Below are positions 9,084-18,020 of a DNA stretch of 64,000 nucleotides, one piece after another (positions within the stretch are counted from its first letter, which is position 1; each line of letters opens with the position of its first letter). The DNA is taken from positions 2,046,001 to 2,110,000 of the forward strand of contig OZ244903.1 in the NCBI GenBank assembly GCA_965221625.1, in the 5' to 3' direction. The notes under the pieces were generated by a model that was given only the letters and a program-made list of their open reading frames with translations, was not told where the DNA came from and did not search any database. Position numbers and translations under genes: made by a program. This DNA comes from Bin127 sp965221625 (GTDB lineage: Bacteria; Chloroflexota; Dehalococcoidia; Lucifugimonadales; Lucifugimonadaceae).

Positions 9084-9761
9084 ATGCGGCTGGATTCTCA
9101 CAGCGATCCATCCCCTGAACAACCGGCACTTCTCAAATTGGCAACGCGCATCTGGGAATTTTGGTTCGTCCGCAATTGGCCCCTTTGGTTACTGGCCTGC
9201 AGCGTATTGATGCTCGACTTGTTGACAAAATCGGTCGTCGTCGGTTGGTTAGATTGGGGACAGTCTTGGCCTGAAGAAGGTTTCTTCAGATTTACGCACG
9301 CTCGCAACACCGGGGCCGCGTTCAGTCTGTTCCAAGGACACTCCACCGTCCTCAGTTTCGTCGCGATGTTTGGCGTCGGTTTGCTGTTGTGGGTTTACGC
9401 CACCGCGGCGCAGGGATCGGTGATTATCAAGCTTGCGATCGGGTTGCAGCTCGGCGGAGCACTGGGCAATCTGTCTGACCGATTGAGATTGGGTTACGTC
9501 ACCGATTTCATAGACGTCGGTGCATGGCCGATATTCAACATAGCAGATTCGGCGATCTCCGTCGGTATGGTACTGATGCTCTACTACTTCTTCTTCGTGC
9601 ATCAGGAGAATGCTCCGGCTTCGACCAAGACGGACAATGGTACCTTCATCAATCAAAAATCGGTTGTTGCCGAAGGTCAATGTGCGGTCTGCGAGCGCGC
9701 ATTGCAATGGGTGCCTTGCAAGCATTGCGAAAACGCAATCCGCCACAGCAAGATCCCTTGA
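9084..9761 (+). CDS. lspA: lipoprotein signal peptidase with C-terminal CxxC...CxxC tail
   Basis: Signal peptidase II removes the signal peptide of lipidated prolipoproteins in the cytoplasmic membrane. The family motifs are present: THARNTGAAFSLF, GGALGNLSDRLRLGYVTDFID and FNIADSAISVG, which supply the two catalytic aspartates. Four membrane segments lie between about residues 35 and 168. At 225 residues it is some 55 longer than usual. The extra C-terminus ends CAVCERALQWVPCKHC, a paired CxxC of zinc-ribbon type about residues 200-215, which is not part of the normal enzyme. There is also an N-terminal extension of about 30 residues. The next gene starts directly after its stop. Confidence 0.92.
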   Translation: MRLDSHSDPSPEQPALLKLATRIWEFWFVRNWPLWLLACSVLMLDLLTKSVVVGWLDWGQSWPEEGFFRFTHARNTGAAFSLFQGHSTVLSFVAMFGVGLLLWVYATAAQGSVIIKLAIGLQLGGALGNLSDRLRLGYVTDFIDVGAWPIFNIADSAISVGMVLMLYYFFFVHQENAPASTKTDNGTFINQKSVVAEGQCAVCERALQWVPCKHCENAIRHSKIP

Positions 9762-10475
9762 GTGCTTGATATGACCGCGACTCAAGTCAATGCCGAGTAT
9801 GAAGACGAGCACATCGTCGTGCTCAACAAACCTCCCGGTTTGGCTGTCCATCCCGGAGCAGGCAGGGACGATGGCACGTTGGTTGACTGGCTGCTAGCTC
9901 GTTACCCTGAGATGGGCGACCTTGAACCAATGGATCGGCCCGGTATCGTGCACCGATTGGATGCGGACACTTCAGGTCTGATGGTGGTCGGGAAGACTCG
10001 CAAGGCGGTCGATGCACTTTCTTCCGCAATCAAAGCGCGGAAGGTTAACCGCAGATATGTTGCTTTGGTGCGAGACATACCGCATCCTCGGGCGGCCATC
10101 ATCGACTTGCCCATCGCTCGGGATCCCAACCATCGCACCCGCCAAACAGTGTTCGCCGGTGGCCGCGCCGCAAGGACTCGGTACGCCGTAGCCAGTGTCT
10201 TCGAAATCGATACAAGGTATCTCTCGTTGCTGCGCATTCGGTTGGAGACCGGGCGAACGCACCAGATTCGCGTACACATGGAAGCAATGCAACATCCCAT
10301 CATCGGCGACCCAATTTACGGCGTTGAGATACCCGGAATTGCTCTGAAGCGACAGTTCTTGCACGCGCACACGTTGTCGTTTGATCATCCAATTGACGGC
10401 AATGAACTGGTACTGGAATCAGAATTGCCCACGGATCTGACTGCGACGCTCGACCGGTTGACCCCTGCGAGTTAG
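9762..10475 (+). CDS. RluA/RluD-family pseudouridine synthase lacking S4 domain
   Basis: A pseudouridine synthase of the RluA family. The catalytic motif GIVHRLDADTSGLMVV (Asp about 67) is followed by LETGRTHQIRVHM and HPIIGDPIYG. The protein is only about 237 residues and starts directly in the catalytic domain (YEDEHIVVLNKPPGLAVHP). The N-terminal S4 RNA-binding domain of RluC and RluD is therefore absent. The start is GTG at 9762, abutting the lspA stop, or ATG at 9771. The lspA-rluD order is common in bacteria. The target (23S rRNA or tRNA) cannot be decided from the sequence. Confidence 0.9.
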   Translation: MLDMTATQVNAEYEDEHIVVLNKPPGLAVHPGAGRDDGTLVDWLLARYPEMGDLEPMDRPGIVHRLDADTSGLMVVGKTRKAVDALSSAIKARKVNRRYVALVRDIPHPRAAIIDLPIARDPNHRTRQTVFAGGRAARTRYAVASVFEIDTRYLSLLRIRLETGRTHQIRVHMEAMQHPIIGDPIYGVEIPGIALKRQFLHAHTLSFDHPIDGNELVLESELPTDLTATLDRLTPAS

Positions 10476-10520
10476 CTTCTTTCAATAGCATCCGCAACAT
10501 CAATCGTCTAATCTGAAAAC

Positions 10521-12020
10521 ATGACATCTTCCACACCTGCCCGCGTTCGATTTGCTCCCAGTCCAACAGGACTGATGCACATCGGCGGCCTGCGAACTGC
10601 CTTATACGACTGGCTACTCGCTCGCAAGACCAACGGACAGTTCATCTTGAGGATTGAGGATACTGATCGAAACCGATACGACCCTGATGCAGTTCGGCAC
10701 ATCAACGAATCGCTCGAATGGCTCGGGTTGGACGTCGACGAAGGACCGCACATCGGAGGGCCGCATTCCCCGTATACGCAGTCTGAGCGTTTGGAACTCT
10801 ACGCCGATGCGGCATCGCGCTTGATTGCCTCAGGTCACGCCTACTACGACGATACGACGCCTGAGGAGTTGGCCGCGTTGCGACAACGGCAGCAAGCCGC
10901 AGGCGAACCTCCCGGCTACGACAATCGCGGCAGATACAGAACGCCAGAACAGATTCAAGAGTCTCGTGATCGAGGTTTGGAGATCGTGGTGCGCTTCAAA
11001 GTGCCTGACCATGGTGACCTGACGGCGTACGACGAAGTGCGCGGCGTTTTGAAGTTCGATCTGTCGTTGCTCTCCGATTTCGTGATTTTGAAATCGGACG
11101 GGTACCCGACGTATCACCTGGCGCACATCGTTGACGACGCCGAGATGGGAATAACGCACGTCATCCGGGGAGAGGAATGGATTCCTAGCTTACCTCGACA
11201 TATCTTGATTCAAGATGCGTTGGGAATATCCACACCAAAATACGTTCATGTCCCATTGATCACGGCAAGCGATGGTGCCAAGTTGAGCAAACGGCACGGC
11301 GCGCAGTCGGCACTGGAGTACCGAGACGCCGGTTATGTCCCTGACGCAGTCTTGAACTATCTCGCGCTGCTCGGGTGGTCGCCTGGAGACGATACCGAAG
11401 TAATGAATCGGGACGAAATCGCATCTAGATTTGAAATCGATCGCGTTCTGTCTCACCCGGCGAAGTTTAGTGCCGAGAAGCTGGAATGGATGAACCAGCA
11501 GCACATCATGATGTCCGACGTCGATGATCTGACCAACATGTTCTTGCCGTATCTAGAGCGACCTCACGCTGAAGGTGGTTTGCCGGACTACGTCGACCGT
11601 CCAATCGACGCTGCGATCGTGAAGGCGATGGTGCCAGTGCTACGAGAGCGGATCAAGTTGTTGCCAGACGTAGTTGAATTAATCGACTTCCTGTTTGTGG
11701 ACGAAGTGCATCCGGATCCTTCCGAGATGATCGGGCGACGCATGGACGAGGAGATGGTCATCATCTCTTTGCAGGCGAACATCAAAGCGTTGGGGCAAGT
11801 ATGCCCGTTCAAGACTGCGGAGATCGAGTCTGCGATGCGTGGCTTGACCGAGTCGACTGGGTTGAAAACAGGCCAACTTTTCACCCCAATCCGAGTCGCC
11901 ACGTCGGCGAAACGGATTGCACCGCCGTTATTCGAATCGATTGAAGTTCTCGGTCGTGAGCGAACCCTGGAGCGTTTACGAGAGGGTCTCAGGTTGTTCG
12001 AGGCGCATATCGGGAAGTGA
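10521..12020 (+). CDS. gltX: glutamate--tRNA ligase
   Basis: A class I aminoacyl-tRNA synthetase of 499 residues that charges tRNA-Glu. The HIGH-type motif is in VRFAPSPTGLMHIGGLRTAL near the N-terminus. The KMSKS-type motif is KLSKRHGAQS, followed by GYVPDAVLNYLALLGWSP. The C-terminal helical anticodon-binding domain ends in IEVLGRERTLERLREGL. Length is normal for a bacterial GluRS. It is followed after 9 nt by rpsU. Confidence 0.96.
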   Translation: MTSSTPARVRFAPSPTGLMHIGGLRTALYDWLLARKTNGQFILRIEDTDRNRYDPDAVRHINESLEWLGLDVDEGPHIGGPHSPYTQSERLELYADAASRLIASGHAYYDDTTPEELAALRQRQQAAGEPPGYDNRGRYRTPEQIQESRDRGLEIVVRFKVPDHGDLTAYDEVRGVLKFDLSLLSDFVILKSDGYPTYHLAHIVDDAEMGITHVIRGEEWIPSLPRHILIQDALGISTPKYVHVPLITASDGAKLSKRHGAQSALEYRDAGYVPDAVLNYLALLGWSPGDDTEVMNRDEIASRFEIDRVLSHPAKFSAEKLEWMNQQHIMMSDVDDLTNMFLPYLERPHAEGGLPDYVDRPIDAAIVKAMVPVLRERIKLLPDVVELIDFLFVDEVHPDPSEMIGRRMDEEMVIISLQANIKALGQVCPFKTAEIESAMRGLTESTGLKTGQLFTPIRVATSAKRIAPPLFESIEVLGRERTLERLREGLRLFEAHIGK

Positions 12021-12029
12021 TATCATCAA

Positions 12030-12287
12030 GTGTCGTCTAGACGCCCTGAATTGGGCACCATCGTACCCGTCTCACAGGAGATAGATCTTCACTTGGTAGA
12101 GGTCAAAAACAAAGAGGGCGAGAGCTTTGAAGGCATGCTGCGCCGGTTCACACGCGGAGTGCAGCACGAGCGGATTCTGTCGGAAGCGCGGCGGCGTAAG
12201 GCTTTTGAACCTCCCAGCGTTACTCGAAAGCGACAGCTGGCCGCGAAAGTCCGTAAGAGCCGCAAGTCGACCGAGAAAAACCGCTAA
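12030..12287 (+). CDS. rpsU: 30S ribosomal protein bS21
   Basis: A small, very basic ribosomal protein. The bS21 core is recognisable in GESFEGMLRRFTRGVQHERI, LSEARRRKAFEPPSVTRKR and the Lys/Arg-rich tail. The frame opens with GTG at 12030, which gives about 20 extra N-terminal residues. A TTG at 12093 with AGGAG twelve bases upstream (12076-12080) would start at the usual bS21 position (VEVKNKEGESFE) and may be the real start. The gene lies between gltX and purQ on the same strand. Confidence 0.85.
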   Translation: MSSRRPELGTIVPVSQEIDLHLVEVKNKEGESFEGMLRRFTRGVQHERILSEARRRKAFEPPSVTRKRQLAAKVRKSRKSTEKNR

Positions 12288-12327
12288 ATTTCTTTAGCAC
12301 ATACTTGTCCAGTACGGCGGCGATCCC

Positions 12328-13023
12328 ATGAAGTTCGGCATTGTCGTATTCCCGGGTTCATGGTCTGAGCGCGACATGCACTACGCGGTTTCCGATGTAA
12401 TCGGTTTCGATGCGGAGTACATCTGGCATCGGGAAACCGACGTTGACGGTTTCGACGCCATACTATTGCCCGGTGGATTTTCCTACGGTGATCACTTGAG
12501 GTGTGGTGCCATCGCCGCCCATTCACCGGTAATGGATGCCATCAAACAGTTCGCTGAAGATGGTGGCTTCGTATTCGGAAGTTGCAACGGCTTCCAGATA
12601 CTCTGCGAATCAGGGCTATTGCCCGGCGCGTTAATCCGCAACAATCATCTTGAGTTTCGATGTTCCCCAATCGCCCTGAGGGTCGAGACGACGGACACGC
12701 CGTTCACGTCGACCTACTGCCAAAATGATCGGGTTATGATGCCGATATCACACGGCGAGGGCAACTATCAAGCCGACGACGCCACCATAGCGGAACTCGA
12801 AGAATCGGGTCGCGTCGTTTTTCGCTACGTTGACGGTTCAAACGAACTATCGGCCGCCGCAAATCCCAACGGCTCGATCAACAACATCGCAGGGATCATC
12901 AACGAAGGCGGCAACGTACTTGGGATGATGCCGCACCCCGAACGTGCGTGCGAACCCATATTGGGATCGTCGGATGGCAACCAGTTGTGGCGATCGATCG
13001 CGAACGCTATCGATGCGCATTGA
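12328..13023 (+). CDS. purQ: phosphoribosylformylglycinamidine synthase, glutaminase subunit
   Basis: A class I glutamine amidotransferase of 231 residues that supplies ammonia to PurL in purine synthesis (FGAR to FGAM). It begins MKFGIVVFPGSWSERDM, with the LLPGGFSYGDHLRCGAIA segment, the nucleophile cysteine in FGSCNGFQILCE, and the His-Glu pair in MMPHPERACEP. It is followed by purL. No purS gene is visible beside it, although this small-type PurQ/PurL system normally needs PurS. Confidence 0.95.
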   Translation: MKFGIVVFPGSWSERDMHYAVSDVIGFDAEYIWHRETDVDGFDAILLPGGFSYGDHLRCGAIAAHSPVMDAIKQFAEDGGFVFGSCNGFQILCESGLLPGALIRNNHLEFRCSPIALRVETTDTPFTSTYCQNDRVMMPISHGEGNYQADDATIAELEESGRVVFRYVDGSNELSAAANPNGSINNIAGIINEGGNVLGMMPHPERACEPILGSSDGNQLWRSIANAIDAH

Positions 13024-13071
13024 TTGCCCTCGAGTATCGCCTCGAACTCGCGCCGCATAGGTGAACGAAAA

Positions 13072-15294
13072 ATGACGATCAACCAAGATCTCTTGGATGA
13101 GGTAGCTCTTTCGGTCGGCGAGTATGAGGCGATTGTCGATCGTCTCGACCGAGAGCCCAATCCCCTCGAGCTCGGTCTGTTCGGAGCGCTGTGGAGTGAA
13201 CACTGCGGTTACAAGCACACCAAGGCTCTACTCAGAACGCTGCCAAATCGCTCTGAACGTTTAATGGTCGCACCTGGTGCCGAGAACGCAGGGGTCGTCG
13301 ACATTGGTGACGGATATGCGGTTGTGTTCAAAATCGAATCGCACAACCATCCATCGGCTGTCGAACCATACGAAGGTGCGGCAACCGGGGTTGGTGGCAT
13401 CGTGCGAGACATCTTGGCGATGGGTGCACGGCCGATGGCCTTGATGAACTCCCTGCGCTTCGGTCCGCCGAAAAACGATCGTCAACGCTATCTATTCAAC
13501 GGGGTTGTCTCAGGGATATCTGGATATGGCAACTGCATCGGCATCCCAAACGTCGGCGGCGAAGTCTTCTTCGACTCGAGCTACGTTGGCAACCCATTGG
13601 TCAACGCGATGTGCGTCGGTATCGTCCGACACGGCAAGTTGGTCAGCGCACGCGCGGAGGCGGCTGGTGACCTGCTAGTACTTGTCGGGGCAAAAACTGG
13701 ACGCGATGGCATCCACGGTGCCTCCGGTTTGGCGTCACGGACATTTCAAGAAGAGTTGGAGTTGCGCTCAACCGTGCAGGTAGGCAATCCATTCCTCGAA
13801 AAGGTGTTGATCGAGGCTTGCCTTGAAGCGATCGAGTTGCCAGGTGTCGTCGGATTGCAGGACTGCGGCGCGGCAGGTATCACATCGGCTGCCATCGAAA
13901 TGGCAGAGCGAAGTCAACTCGGAATCGAAATCGACGTCAACGCGGTTCCGGTACGCGAGACAGAGATGTCGCCTTATGAGGTGATGCTTTCAGAATCCCA
14001 AGAACGGATGCTCTTCGCCGTCAAACTGGGCTTCGAAGCCGGTCTGTTCGATCTGTTCGAAAAATGGGATTTGGATGCCGCAGTGATCGGGCGGTTTAAC
14101 GCTGTCGACGAAGTAGTCGTCAAGTCCGGTGTTGACGTCATTTCCACCACCCCAATCGAGACTTTGACTGATGCGCCGGAGTACAGATTCAGTGCCAGCA
14201 AGCCGGATTGGTTGGCAGAGTTGCAGTCAAGTGATCCGAATTGTCTGGTGGCCTCAAACCTATCGCCGACTGATGCGCTTGTGAAACTCCTCGAATCTCC
14301 AAACATCGCGTCAAAGCACTCCGTTTGGCGACAGTACGATCACCAAGTCCAGAACAACACGGTCATCCCGCCGGGTGGCGACGCCGCACTGCTCCGCATT
14401 CAAGGAACGGATCGCGCCTTGGCCGTTACCACGGACGGCAACGGGAGATATGTTTACCTCAATCCAAAGGTCGGAACCGCCATCGCCGTCGCCGAAGCGT
14501 GTCGCAACGTATCCTGCGTCGGCGCGACACCGGTCGCCCTTACGGACGGCCTCAACTTCGGCAATCCCGAAAAACCTGACGTGCAGTATCAGCTTGGCGA
14601 AGCGACTGCGGGGATGGCATTGGCGGCAGAACGTTTGGGCGTCCCGGTGACCAGCGGCAACGCCAGCCTTTACAACGAAGCACCGGAAGGCGCGGTGTTG
14701 CCGACACCGATCATCGGTGCACTTGGGATCCTAGAAGACGTCACGAAACACGTGACGACAGGCTTCAAGCATCAGGGAGATGTGATCCTCCTACTTGGTC
14801 CCGACGCACCGTGGGGCACGCCGCAAGGATTGTCTGGTAGTGAAGCGCAGGCGGTTTTCGGTCAGCGGATGTGCGGTAATCCGGAGATCGATTTGGAGCT
14901 GGAAGCGCGACTGCAAAGGTTGGTCAGACAACTCATCCAAGACGGATTGCTGAAGTCCGCGCACGATTGTGCTCTCGGAGGATCTGCCGTGGCGTTTGCG
15001 CAATCGGCAATTCAAGGCAGAGTCGGTGTCCACATCGAGTTCGAAACTGGAGCAGCGGCGGACGGAAGCTGGCTGGCTTCGCTCTTCGGGGAGGATCAAT
15101 CTCGCATCGTGGTTTCAATCGAACCGGATGCAACGGCAACAGTGTTCGACGCGGCCTCAAAATGCGGGGTCGGGGCAACTCGCATCGGTGTTGTCGGTGG
15201 CGATGCCATCCAATTCGGTGCATCAATCGAAATTCGGTTAAATGTTGCTGCCGACGCTTGGCAAAATGGACTCGCTCGCGCCGTCTCAGGATAG
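13072..15294 (+). CDS. purL: phosphoribosylformylglycinamidine synthase, large subunit
   Basis: A 740-residue small-type PurL, the ATP-dependent synthetase subunit that turns FGAR into FGAM with ammonia from PurQ. It has GLFGALWSEHCGYKHTK near the N-terminus, FKIESHNHPSAVEPYEGAAT, VGGIVRDILAMGARP, the second half NPEKPDVQYQLGEATAGMA and the GPDAPWGTPQGLSGSE region. The frame is open from 13024, but the ATG at 13072 has AGGTGA 7 nt upstream and matches the usual N-terminus. It is 48 nt after purQ. Confidence 0.95.
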   Translation: MTINQDLLDEVALSVGEYEAIVDRLDREPNPLELGLFGALWSEHCGYKHTKALLRTLPNRSERLMVAPGAENAGVVDIGDGYAVVFKIESHNHPSAVEPYEGAATGVGGIVRDILAMGARPMALMNSLRFGPPKNDRQRYLFNGVVSGISGYGNCIGIPNVGGEVFFDSSYVGNPLVNAMCVGIVRHGKLVSARAEAAGDLLVLVGAKTGRDGIHGASGLASRTFQEELELRSTVQVGNPFLEKVLIEACLEAIELPGVVGLQDCGAAGITSAAIEMAERSQLGIEIDVNAVPVRETEMSPYEVMLSESQERMLFAVKLGFEAGLFDLFEKWDLDAAVIGRFNAVDEVVVKSGVDVISTTPIETLTDAPEYRFSASKPDWLAELQSSDPNCLVASNLSPTDALVKLLESPNIASKHSVWRQYDHQVQNNTVIPPGGDAALLRIQGTDRALAVTTDGNGRYVYLNPKVGTAIAVAEACRNVSCVGATPVALTDGLNFGNPEKPDVQYQLGEATAGMALAAERLGVPVTSGNASLYNEAPEGAVLPTPIIGALGILEDVTKHVTTGFKHQGDVILLLGPDAPWGTPQGLSGSEAQAVFGQRMCGNPEIDLELEARLQRLVRQLIQDGLLKSAHDCALGGSAVAFAQSAIQGRVGVHIEFETGAAADGSWLASLFGEDQSRIVVSIEPDATATVFDAASKCGVGATRIGVVGGDAIQFGASIEIRLNVAADAWQNGLARAVSG

Positions 15295-15412
15295 TTTCTT
15301 CAATGCTGCCGGGCTGCCGGCTCCTCCAGCGTTGTGCGTCGGTTGCGTGAACTGATCACGAGATTGGACTCATGGTTCGGATAGTCCCGTTCGCGTAAAA
15401 TCGGGTTTAAGG

Positions 15413-16726
15413 ATGGCTACGGCTCCCACATATCACGTCTGGACGGTTGGATGTCAGATGAACATGTCCGACTCCGAGCGTCTTGGATCGGGACTCGGGC
15501 GTCTTGGGCTTGAATCGGTGGAAGATCCCAAAACGGCAGATGTCGTCGTGCTGAACACCTGCGTGGTCCGTCAATCCGCGGAGGATACGGCAACTGGTAT
15601 GCTGGGCAAGCTGAAGAAGGTCAAGGACGCCGATCCAAATAGGATGATTGCGGTGATGGGTTGCATGGTCGGTCCGTCCGACGGCGAACTGCGTCGTCGG
15701 TTTCCACAGGTTGACGTCTGGGCGCGTCCCCAAGATTTCAATCCGATTCTTGATGCGATCGCGCTTCGCCATGACGTTTCGGAAGGCGATTTTGACGGGT
15801 GTCTCGCGAATCTAGTCCCGGAACGTCCGAAGGTCGCAACATTCGTTCCGATCACCCACGGTTGCGACAAGTTCTGCACATTTTGCATCATCCCCTACCG
15901 ACGCGGCCGCGAAGTCAGTCGCCCGGTCGACGAACTGGTGTTGGAAGCGGAGAAACTGGCAGACCGCGGAGTGAAGGAGATTACCCTTCTCGGACAAAAC
16001 GTCGATTCGTACGGGCACGATCTGGACGAACGCAAGGATTTGGCCGATTTGATGGAAACGATCCACGAGGTGAACGGCATTGAACGGATCCGCTTCCTAA
16101 CGTCACACCCGAATGACATGTCAACGCGCATCATCCAATCGATTGCAGACCTAACCAAAGTTTGCGAGACGGTGAACCTGCCATTCCAAGCCGGCGACGA
16201 CGTCGTTCTGGCGAACATGCGCCGCGGCTACACCCGCACTCAGTACCTCGAGAAGATCGACGAGATACGCGGCATCCTCGGCGACGCAGTCGCATTGACT
16301 ACCGACGTGATTGTCGGTTTTCCGGGCGAAGATGAAGCGCAGTTTGAGAACACGATCGACATCATCGAGCGTGTGAAGTTCGACAAGGTGCATTCGGCTG
16401 CCTATAGCGAACGTGCAGGGACGGTGGCATCTCGGAAGTTCCCGGACACCGTCACATACGAGGAAAAGAAGCGTCGGCATCAGCACCTAGACGCGGTACA
16501 ATTCGAGATTCAAAGCGAGAAACACGCAGATCTAGTCGGTCAATCCTTTGAAATCCTGCTTGAAGGCACGAAACGGGGCAGGGTTTTCGGAAGGAACCGT
16601 CATGACAAAATCGTCTACATCGACGACGTAGAGACGATGTCATCCTGTGACGCGGGAGACACAGTTCGTATCGATATAACGGAAGCAACTGCCTGGTCCC
16701 TCGTCGGGCAACCCATCAACGCCTGA
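15413..16726 (+). CDS. miaB: tRNA-2-methylthio-N6-dimethylallyladenosine synthase
   Basis: A radical-SAM methylthiotransferase of 437 residues that adds the 2-methylthio group to i6A37 of tRNAs reading codons with U first. The N-terminal UPF0004 domain carries cysteines in WTVGCQMNMSDSER, VLNTCVVRQSAED and AVMGCMVG. The radical-SAM cluster motif is HGCDKFCTFCIIPYRRG, followed by LLGQNVDSYG. The last 65 residues form the TRAM RNA-binding domain. The gene is upstream of nadA, which also codes for an iron-sulfur enzyme. Confidence 0.95.
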   Translation: MATAPTYHVWTVGCQMNMSDSERLGSGLGRLGLESVEDPKTADVVVLNTCVVRQSAEDTATGMLGKLKKVKDADPNRMIAVMGCMVGPSDGELRRRFPQVDVWARPQDFNPILDAIALRHDVSEGDFDGCLANLVPERPKVATFVPITHGCDKFCTFCIIPYRRGREVSRPVDELVLEAEKLADRGVKEITLLGQNVDSYGHDLDERKDLADLMETIHEVNGIERIRFLTSHPNDMSTRIIQSIADLTKVCETVNLPFQAGDDVVLANMRRGYTRTQYLEKIDEIRGILGDAVALTTDVIVGFPGEDEAQFENTIDIIERVKFDKVHSAAYSERAGTVASRKFPDTVTYEEKKRRHQHLDAVQFEIQSEKHADLVGQSFEILLEGTKRGRVFGRNRHDKIVYIDDVETMSSCDAGDTVRIDITEATAWSLVGQPINA

Positions 16727-16753
16727 GCTACGGATCATCCACTAGGAGGCGAG

Positions 16754-17986
16754 ATGTATTCCAGCGGCATCACCGAAAAGACAATCATCCCGATTACCGA
16801 GCTTGAGCAGTCGGCCTTCTGTCAGACGGAAGGCAACCTCCGGACGCGCACGCTGGAACAAGAGTTCAACTCCGGCGTTCGTTGGCAGAAGGTGCCCACC
16901 CGGTATCTCAAGATGTCACCCGAACAGGTTGAGGCCGGGATTCGATACGCCCGTAAGGAAATCGGTTCGAAAGCCGTAGTGCTTGGGCACCACTATCAGC
17001 GTGAAGACGTCATCCAGTTCGCCGACTTCCGCGGCGACTCCTATCTGCTGTCGAAACAAGCGGCGGCGACCAATGAGGCGAAGTGGATCATTTTCTGCGG
17101 TGTTCACTTCATGGCCGAGACTGCGGACCTGCTTACTGACGACGATCAACACGTCATTCTTCCGAACATGGCCGCAGGTTGCTCAATGGCCGACATGGCC
17201 CCTTCAGACGATGTCACCGACGCTTGGGACGATCTGATGGAAATATTCGGCGACAACGACGACGGTGATCTCGCCGAGGTCGTGCCGATAACTTACATGA
17301 ACTCCACTGCGGCAATCAAAGCCCTGTGCGGGAAGAACGGCGGACTGGTCTGCACTTCATCCAATGCTGGCAAAGCCTACGATTGGGCATTGGCGCGGGG
17401 CAAACGAATATTCTTCTTGCCAGACCAACACCTCGGCCGCAACACTGGCATCGCCAAAGGTATCGACCCCAACGACATGCTGGTGTGGAACCCGTTCAAA
17501 ACGATGGGAGGACTGACGCCGGATCAGATCCGAGATTCGAAGGTAATCCTGTGGCAGGGACACTGCTCAGTTCACACTCGTTTCACGGTGAAGCAAGTTG
17601 AGGACGCACGGCGCGACGATCCCAACGTGAATGTAATCGTGCACCCTGAATGCGTGAGAGAGGTTGTTGAAGCGGCGGACATGTATGGCTCGACGGAGTT
17701 CATTCGCAAGGCGGTTGAAGGCGCACCAGCTGGGACTTCCTGGGGCATCGGCACCGAGATCAATATGGTCAATCGACTGCGCGACGAAAACCCAGACAAA
17801 CGGATATTCTGCCTAGATCCGGTTGTCTGCCCTTGCGCGACGATGTATCGAATCCATCCGGCTTATGTGCTGTGGGTACTCGAAGGAATAATGGCAGGCG
17901 TTGGCATCAACGTTGTACAAGTTGACAGCAAAACCAAACGCCACGCACTCGTCGCCCTTGAGCGCATGCTTGAGGTCGGCGGTTAA
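16754..17986 (+). CDS. nadA: quinolinate synthase
   Basis: A [4Fe-4S] enzyme that condenses iminoaspartate with dihydroxyacetone phosphate to quinolinate in de novo NAD synthesis. Family segments are VVLGHHYQREDVIQFAD, CGVHFMAETADLL, LPNMAAGCSMADM, YMNSTAAIKALCG, WQGHCSVHTRF, VHPECVREVVEAAD and PVVCPCATMYRI. Cys residues in AAGCSMA, HPECV and VCPCATM are cluster-ligand candidates. A perfect AGGAGG lies 6 nt before the ATG. nadC is 8 kb away on the other strand; no nadB is visible here. It has a longer N-terminal lead (about 55 residues) than the shortest NadA forms. Confidence 0.95.
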   Translation: MYSSGITEKTIIPITELEQSAFCQTEGNLRTRTLEQEFNSGVRWQKVPTRYLKMSPEQVEAGIRYARKEIGSKAVVLGHHYQREDVIQFADFRGDSYLLSKQAAATNEAKWIIFCGVHFMAETADLLTDDDQHVILPNMAAGCSMADMAPSDDVTDAWDDLMEIFGDNDDGDLAEVVPITYMNSTAAIKALCGKNGGLVCTSSNAGKAYDWALARGKRIFFLPDQHLGRNTGIAKGIDPNDMLVWNPFKTMGGLTPDQIRDSKVILWQGHCSVHTRFTVKQVEDARRDDPNVNVIVHPECVREVVEAADMYGSTEFIRKAVEGAPAGTSWGIGTEINMVNRLRDENPDKRIFCLDPVVCPCATMYRIHPAYVLWVLEGIMAGVGINVVQVDSKTKRHALVALERMLEVGG

Positions 17987-18020
17987 TCGGTCGCTCCGAC
18001 AGTCTTCGCCAGTTAATTTG

